DNA of 64,000 nucleotides from contig NZ_LSGP01000028.1 in assembly GCF_001611555.1 (NCBI RefSeq), positions 62,001 through 126,000 on the forward strand, given 5' to 3'. The stretch is from Anaerosporomusa subterranea (GTDB taxonomy: Bacteria > Bacillota > Negativicutes > Sporomusales > Acetonemataceae). A program made the position numbers and the translations under genes. The notes beneath the pieces are model-generated. The model ran no database searches. It was not told where the DNA came from and saw only the letters and a program-made list of their open reading frames with translations. Numbering within the stretch: position 1 is the first letter of the stretch; each line of letters opens with the position of its first letter. Below, one piece after another: positions 59,342 through 64,000 of the stretch.

Positions 59342-61801
59342 ATGTTCGGTTTGATTCGTCATCAACTGACCGCGATTATTTGTTTTTTGATCATTCTTAC
59401 GCTTGCCTCGGTTTTGATGATTAGTTATTTCCTGGTTTCCTCCGATTATGAAAAGAAAATGCACTATAATAATGCAGCTATGGCCGAGAACTTAGCAGCT
59501 AATATTGTTCAGTTTATGGGGAACGCTTATTCCGTTAACGAGCTTGTAGCGGAGTATCCGGATATCCATAATCTTGCTCCCGAAAAACAACGCACAATCT
59601 TAATCGATACTACAAAACGATTTCCGTTTTTTCAGCTGCTGATTTTGCATAAACTTAACGGGGACCAAACAGCTCGAACTAGTGGCGAGTTGGCCAATCG
59701 AGCAAACCGTTGGTGGTTCAAAAAGTTCATGGCCGAAAAACAGCCATTTATCAGCAAAACCTATTATTCGGTAGCGTCTGATTCTCCCATCACGACTATT
59801 CTGCATGGAATATACACTGATGGCACGCTAAGCGGCTTGCTCATGGCCGATATTGAAACAGGCACATTGCAGCAGATGGTGGAACGATTCAGCTCTGGGG
59901 AGGGCAGCTATGCCTATCTTTTAGATGGACAGGGGGTAGTCGTTGCTCATCCTGACAGAAATCAGGTTGCTGAACTTTACAACTATAGCACAATGAAAAA
60001 AAGTGTGTTATTACAAGATAAGAATGGCTATATGTTGAAAGATGAAAAGGGTAATGAGATCACTCGGGAAATTGATTTTAAGATCGATTCTTCTTTGCAG
60101 GCTATCGTCGCTAAGGTTATGGCAGGCGAGATAGGGGTAGGAGAATATACAGAACTAAACGGAGAGAAAAATATCTGCGCATACAGATCCATTCCCCTAC
60201 CTGGAGCATCTGACCCTTGGAGTTTGATTGTGGTGCAAAAGAAAAGTACCGCGCTAGCGTTCATGGAAGATGTGACTATCAAGATCGTTTTTGTCGGGCT
60301 GGGGGTACTAGTGCTCTCGGCATTACTGACATTTTGGTTTTCTCGTCGATTAACCAACCCGTTAGTCGAAATGGTTAATGCCACTAACCAAATTAAAGAA
60401 GGCAATTTGGCAGTACGCCTTGATAGTACTTCTTCTAATGAAATTGGTGTATTGGCGATGAATTTTAATCAGATGGTTTCTGAATTGCGACAGCATCAGG
60501 AGAGCTTGGAGAATTTAGCCTTTCATGATGCACTAACTGGACTGCCCAATAGGGCACGTTTAAACTTACTGCTTGAAGAAGAAATGGCTAAGGCGCGTTG
60601 CGGTCAAGCAAGCGGGATTCTCTTGTTTATCGATATGGATGACCTCAAATCGGTCAACGACAATTTTGGGCATACCTTTGGCGATAAAGTTATTATCGAA
60701 GCTGGCAAGCATATTATTAATGCTGTCGGTGAACAGGCGTTGGTGGCTCGTATTGGAGGAGATGAATTTGTCGTTGTTCTGTCTGGAGAAGCCACCAGGG
60801 AGAGAGCAAGCCAAATCGCCGAACAAGCAATTCAGGAACTCTGCCGAGAGTATGAAGTCTCTGATGAACACTTTCAAATGTCAGCAAGTATTGGCGTTGT
60901 CATCTATCCTGAAGATGGTGATAGAGGCGAGGATCTCTTGAAGAAAGCCGATAGTGCGATGTATGCCGCCAAGCAAGCGGGCAGAAACTGCTGGCATTTT
61001 TATGAAGCATTCATGTTGCAAGATACTTATGAAAAGATGATGCTAACAAACGGTTTGCGTCGTGCTTTAGAGCGTGAGGAATTGTTCTTACATTATCAGC
61101 CGCAGTTTACGATGACGGGTGATATTGTCGGATTTGAGGCGCTGCTCCGCTGGAATAGCGCTGAATTTGGTTTGGTGTCGCCAGACCGATTTATCCCCTT
61201 AGCTGAGCAAAGCGGACTAATCTTGCCGATTGGGAAATGGGTACTTCAAGAAGCTTGCCGGTTTGCGCGGCGATTGGCTGATATGGAAAAAGAGAATGTT
61301 CATATTGCGGTTAATATATCACCGCGTCAGCTGATAGCGGATGACTTTGTAGACACTGTTTGTGACACGATTAAGAAGGCGGGTATAAAACCGGGACAAA
61401 TCGAATTTGAGATTACAGAGAGTGCATTGATCGAATCGATGGAAGATAGTGCTATTAAACTGGAAGAGTTGCGACATATGGGAGTGACGCTTGCCTTAGA
61501 TGATTTTGGTACAGGATACTCCTCGTTAACATACTTAATGAGCTTGCCGGTAGGGACATTGAAGATTGATAAATCCTTTATGGACAAGATTACCGATGGA
61601 AGAGAACAGTTGCAACTGGTGGGATCCATTATTAATTTGGGACATACTTTGGGTTTGGTCATCGTTGCTGAAGGAGTGGAAACTGAAAATCAGCTTGAGC
61701 TGCTACTGAAGATTGGCTGTGATCACATTCAAGGATATGTTTTTAGTCAGCCTATTCCGGAGGAAGAAGCTATCACGTTTATTTTTCCAAGGATTATATA
61801 A
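59342..61801 (+). CDS. Membrane GGDEF-EAL protein with extracellular sensor and HAMP domains
   Basis: 819 residues: TM1 (about 8-31), an extracellular Cache-type sensor (about 35-305), TM2 (about 311-333), HAMP (about 333-388), GGDEF (about 395-555; ARIGGDEFVVVL keeps the active motif at about 470) and EAL (about 570-815; FEALLRW, NISPRQL, DDFGTGYSS and KIDKSFM are all present). Both catalytic motifs are intact, so it may make or break cyclic di-GMP, the EAL half usually dominating. The Cache domain probably binds a small acid or amino acid. GGAAAGAGGAAC precedes the ATG. Single gene. Confidence 0.93.
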   Translation: MFGLIRHQLTAIICFLIILTLASVLMISYFLVSSDYEKKMHYNNAAMAENLAANIVQFMGNAYSVNELVAEYPDIHNLAPEKQRTILIDTTKRFPFFQLLILHKLNGDQTARTSGELANRANRWWFKKFMAEKQPFISKTYYSVASDSPITTILHGIYTDGTLSGLLMADIETGTLQQMVERFSSGEGSYAYLLDGQGVVVAHPDRNQVAELYNYSTMKKSVLLQDKNGYMLKDEKGNEITREIDFKIDSSLQAIVAKVMAGEIGVGEYTELNGEKNICAYRSIPLPGASDPWSLIVVQKKSTALAFMEDVTIKIVFVGLGVLVLSALLTFWFSRRLTNPLVEMVNATNQIKEGNLAVRLDSTSSNEIGVLAMNFNQMVSELRQHQESLENLAFHDALTGLPNRARLNLLLEEEMAKARCGQASGILLFIDMDDLKSVNDNFGHTFGDKVIIEAGKHIINAVGEQALVARIGGDEFVVVLSGEATRERASQIAEQAIQELCREYEVSDEHFQMSASIGVVIYPEDGDRGEDLLKKADSAMYAAKQAGRNCWHFYEAFMLQDTYEKMMLTNGLRRALEREELFLHYQPQFTMTGDIVGFEALLRWNSAEFGLVSPDRFIPLAEQSGLILPIGKWVLQEACRFARRLADMEKENVHIAVNISPRQLIADDFVDTVCDTIKKAGIKPGQIEFEITESALIESMEDSAIKLEELRHMGVTLALDDFGTGYSSLTYLMSLPVGTLKIDKSFMDKITDGREQLQLVGSIINLGHTLGLVIVAEGVETENQLELLLKIGCDHIQGYVFSQPIPEEEAITFIFPRII

Positions 61802-62041
61802 GAAGTAGCGTCTACATATTGAGAAGGTATAAGACGATACCAATAAAGTTGAGCTTTGGATCGCGTACTTTTGTTTGACTGCAAGCCAGGATGGCAATTA
61901 CTATTAGGAAAAAGAAAGATTGCCGAAAGCGCTACGCCGGCGGCTTGAGTGATATTCATTGCTTCGAGCCGTTCGAGAAATAAAGAAGACCCGCAGGAAA
62001 CCTTTTTCGTTTGCTCGTGGGGTTCAAGGAGAGTAATAAAA

Positions 62042-62521
62042 ATGGCAATTGAAGCTGTAAAAGATTATTTTGCACAGCAAGGTAGAGCAAATGATGTTAT
62101 GGAGTTTGAAGTCTCAAGTGCAACGGTAGAGCTTGCAGCACAGGCGTTGCAGGTTATTGCGGCTCGCATTGCAAAGACACTTTCCTTTAAGAATGAAAAT
62201 GGATGCATTCTAGTTGTGACCGCCGGCGATGCAAAAGTGGATAATAGAAAGTTTAAGGATCAATTTGGAATCAAAGCAAAGATGTTAACCCCAGATGAGG
62301 TTCTTGAATTCACCGGTCATGCAGTAGGCGGTGTTTGTCCTTTTGCCATCAAGACTTCTAAGGTGAAGACATATGTTGACGTTTCAATAAAGCGGTTTGA
62401 TACTGTTTTTCCAGCCTGCGGTAGTAGTAATTCGGCTATAGAGCTAACAAGCGATGAATTATATCAATATGCGCAAGGGTTGATGTGGGTCGACGTCTGC
62501 AAAGATTGGGTTGCATCGTGA
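62042..62521 (+). CDS. YbaK/EbsC-family aminoacyl-tRNA deacylase
   Basis: 159 residues from the ATG at 62042 (AAGGAGAG box). The family core is visible: AARIAKTLSFKN, VTAGDAKVDNRKFKDQFGIK, the GHAVGGVCPFAI loop and FPACGSSNSAIELT. These proteins hydrolyse mischarged Cys- or Ala-tRNA(Pro) or related species in trans. It stands between a signalling gene and an S-box controlled gene, with no obvious partner. The frame upstream of 62042 is not family sequence. Confidence 0.9.
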   Translation: MAIEAVKDYFAQQGRANDVMEFEVSSATVELAAQALQVIAARIAKTLSFKNENGCILVVTAGDAKVDNRKFKDQFGIKAKMLTPDEVLEFTGHAVGGVCPFAIKTSKVKTYVDVSIKRFDTVFPACGSSNSAIELTSDELYQYAQGLMWVDVCKDWVAS

Positions 62522-62593
62522 AAAGTTTCGTGGTGACGATGTCGTTAGGCTTAGCCCAAAAGTAGACTGACGGTAATTGCCAGCCTAAACATA

Positions 62594-62622
62594 TTGACAA
62601 CGACATTTGAAGCTGATATTAT
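62594..62622 (+). promoter_or_regulatory. Sigma-A promoter of the S-box RNA
   Basis: TTGACA (62594-62599), 17-base spacer, TATTAT (62617-62622). It is 20 bases before the riboswitch, the expected distance. Confidence 0.8.
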
Positions 62623-62641
62623 ATTAGCAATCGAATATTGA

Positions 62642-62741
62642 CTCTTATCAAGAGTGGTCGAGGGACTGGCCCGATGACACCCGGCAACCGGCAGAAATGC
62701 AGAGGTGCTAAATCCAGCAGGAGAAATCCTGGAAGATGAGA
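62642..62741 (+). ncRNA. SAM-I (S-box) riboswitch
   Basis: Closing stem CTCTTATC/GATGAGAG (62642-62649, 62734-62741). Conserved blocks AGAGTGGTCGAGGGACTGGC, CCGATGACACCCGGCAACC, AGGTGCTAAATCC and CAGGAGAAATCCTGGAAGAT appear in order. The GATGACACC kink-turn and the GGCAACC core are clear. S-adenosylmethionine binding frees the terminator and switches off the metQ gene downstream. Confidence 0.95.
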
Positions 62742-62763
62742 GGGAACACAATGCGTGTTTTAC

Positions 62764-62791
62764 CCCTCTCATCGAGAGGGGCTTTTTATTG
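62764..62791 (+). terminator. S-box terminator
   Basis: CCCCTCTC-ATC-GAGAGGGG followed by CTTTTTATT. The antiterminator would pair GATGAGAGGG (62734-62743) with CCCTCTCATC, so the two folds exclude each other. Confidence 0.9.
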
Positions 62792-62932
62792 CTCCGGGCA
62801 AAGGTTAAGGTGTCAAAGTGGATGCATACACTCTGGGACCTCCAGGCCACTCGCTAGTCGATATATTGAGAAAGTAGATTTTACATCAGTGGTGAAAGGT
62901 ATTCAATTTTATCATTTTTAGGAGGTTATTTC

Positions 62933-63769
62933 ATGAACAAGTTCACAAAAGCAATTGCACTTCTTATGACAACTCTTTTTCTACTCCTAGCGGTCGGCTG
63001 CGGCAGTTCTGAAAAAGCAGCTGACAAAGCAGCTGACAAGGGCGGCGCTAAAACCAGTATCAAGGTCGGAACTACTGCCGGCCCCCATGCGCAAGTAATG
63101 GAAAAGGTTAAGGCCGAAGCGGAAAAACAGGGCCTTAAGGTCGAAATCGTTGAATTTAACGATTACATTCAGCCTAATGTGGCATTGGCACAGAAGGATC
63201 TCGATATTAACGTGTACCAGCACAAGCCATTCCTTGAAAGAGCCATGGCTGACAGACAGTATAAATTTGTCGCTACCGGTAAATCAATCATCCTTCCCAT
63301 GGGCATATACTCCAAGAAGGTAAAAGCCATCGCTGACTTGAAGCCGAAAGCAACTATCGCTATTCCTAATGATCCTACTAACGGCGGCCGTGCTTTACTG
63401 CTGCTAGAAAAAGCCGGAGTTATTAAGCTCAAGCCGGGCGTAGGCGTGCATGCTACTGTCCTTGATATAGCGGAAAATCCGAAGAACTTCAAAATCATTG
63501 AAATTGAAGCTGCCCAGACCCCTCGATCCTTGGATGACGTGGATCTCGTCGCTATTAACACAAACTATGCACTTCCTGCCGGCCTTGTTCCTGCCAAAGA
63601 CGCACTCTTAGTGGAAGACGGCAACTCTCCTTATGCTAACCTGATCGTGGTCAGAGCGGAAGATAAGGATAATCCTACTTATCAAAAATTCGCAAAGATT
63701 TATCAATCAGAGCCTATTAAACAATTTGTTCTCGATCATTTCAAAGGCACCATTCTCCCAAGCTGGTAA
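62933..63769 (+). CDS. metQ: MetQ-type methionine-binding lipoprotein
   Basis: 278 residues, lipobox AVGCGSS (about residue 23). Closely similar in pattern to the protein encoded at 55353: KVGTTAGPHAQVMEKVKAEA, AQKDLDINVYQHKPFLERAM, AIPNDPTNGGRALLLLEKAG, end DHFKGTILPSW. Under S-box control, hence a methionine-uptake role is the best supported of the three copies. No permease or ATPase gene is adjacent. GGAGG precedes the ATG. A hairpin (63795-63831) separates it from the next gene. Confidence 0.94.
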   Translation: MNKFTKAIALLMTTLFLLLAVGCGSSEKAADKAADKGGAKTSIKVGTTAGPHAQVMEKVKAEAEKQGLKVEIVEFNDYIQPNVALAQKDLDINVYQHKPFLERAMADRQYKFVATGKSIILPMGIYSKKVKAIADLKPKATIAIPNDPTNGGRALLLLEKAGVIKLKPGVGVHATVLDIAENPKNFKIIEIEAAQTPRSLDDVDLVAINTNYALPAGLVPAKDALLVEDGNSPYANLIVVRAEDKDNPTYQKFAKIYQSEPIKQFVLDHFKGTILPSW

Positions 63770-63794
63770 GAAAAAGTGGATAGACACTGAAATT

Positions 63795-63831
63795 GTGACC
63801 ACAGTAGTACATAACAGTCTACTGTGGTCAC
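63795..63831. terminator. Stem-loop GTGACCACAGTAG...CTACTGTGGTCAC
   Basis: A 13-bp perfect stem, 11-base loop, 19 bases before the next start codon. The tail TTCTTAAGG is not a good T run and contains that gene's ribosome binding site, so it may be a regulatory hairpin instead of a terminator. Confidence 0.55.
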
Positions 63832-63850
63832 TTCTTAAGGAGTAATAAGC

Positions 63851-64000
63851 ATGGAAACTATTAAAATCCCCTATGGAAATGACACTAAAGAGTTCCGCGT
63901 GCCGAAGAAAAATATTGTTGGTGTGTATTCGCCAAAAGATTTTGAAGCAGTGCCTGATGTTCGCAGGGAAGTAGTCCGAGCTGTCAACCATCCGATTGGC
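63851..64000 (+). CDS. LarA-family (nickel-dependent lactate racemase-like) protein, N-terminal part
   Basis: The first 50 codons; the gene runs out of the window. METIKIPYGNDTKEFRVPKK and DVRREVVRAVNHPIG match the start of LarA/DUF2088 proteins, in which IPYG is a typical opening. LarA-type enzymes interconvert 2-hydroxy acids with a nickel-pincer cofactor, but many relatives act on other hydroxy acids or have unknown roles. AAGGAG precedes the ATG. The reaction cannot be decided from this piece. Confidence 0.75.
   Translation, partial: METIKIPYGNDTKEFRVPKKNIVGVYSPKDFEAVPDVRREVVRAVNHPIG

Noticed and set aside
1-64000. CRISPR array or cas genes
   Set aside because: The repeats present are scattered singles, not evenly spaced, and no cas-like protein is encoded.

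Overview
The window is a 64 kb piece of a low-to-mid GC Firmicutes chromosome. The order walJ - htrA - rlmH is a typical Firmicutes arrangement. A [NiFe] hydrogenase tail, indolepyruvate ferredoxin oxidoreductase, several TRAP transporters, a desulfoferrodoxin-type protein and riboswitch-controlled purine and methionine uptake point to a strict anaerobe. A Negativicutes member (Sporomusaceae-like) is my best guess; this is inferred from gene content, not from a database search.

Layout. 1-2588: hydrogenase large-subunit tail, walJ, htrA, rlmH. 2589-3660: an acetyltransferase gene between two direct copies of a composite repeat, the left copy of which is the 3' end of rlmH. 3.9-11.4 kb: a PstS-like membrane protein, ridA/hxlR, a polysaccharide deacetylase, a HAD phosphatase and a small amidase, set among decayed RAYT (REP-associated tyrosine transposase) and IS3 remnants. 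12.1-19.9 kb: a catabolic operon (GntR regulator, zinc alcohol dehydrogenase, split transketolase, GarR-type reductase, TRAP transporter). 20.2-22.6 kb: iorAB. 23.5-34.7 kb: accessory singletons (radical SAM protein, flavodoxin-like protein, XRE-desulfoferrodoxin fusion, acetyltransferases, racemase with divergent LysR, HTH-methyltransferase fusion) plus a purine permease/phosphoribosyltransferase operon behind a tandem guanine-PRPP riboswitch. 35.3-44.7 kb: a second TRAP system with three DctP-like proteins, its own two-component system and a ThDP enzyme. 44.9-48.5 kb: a metQNI-type operon ending in a DUF169 gene. 48.7-51.4 kb: MocR regulator divergent from azlCD. 52.0-56.2 kb: a sulfur amino acid salvage cluster (Fe-S protein, trans-sulfuration lyase, M20 amidohydrolase, MetQ). 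56.6-64 kb: M29 aminopeptidase, a GGDEF-EAL protein, a YbaK-like deacylase, an S-box controlled metQ and the start of a LarA-family gene.

How it works together. Much of the window is about taking up organic acids and amino acids and breaking them down. The first TRAP operon can be read as a kinase-free route: oxidation of an aldonate by the dehydrogenase, removal of a two-carbon ketol unit by the transketolase, and reduction of the remaining tartronate semialdehyde to glycerate by GarR. That reading is inference but fits every gene present. The second TRAP operon appears to sense its substrate through DctP-like lipoproteins next to a YesM/YesN-type sensor-regulator pair. Three MetQ paralogues, one MetNI transporter and an exporter pair handle sulfur and hydrophobic amino acids.

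Two repeat families run through the intergenic spaces. One is a 44-bp hairpin whose core equals the last codons of rlmH. The other is the GGGACGTTCC...TGTCA family that accompanies RAYT fragments.
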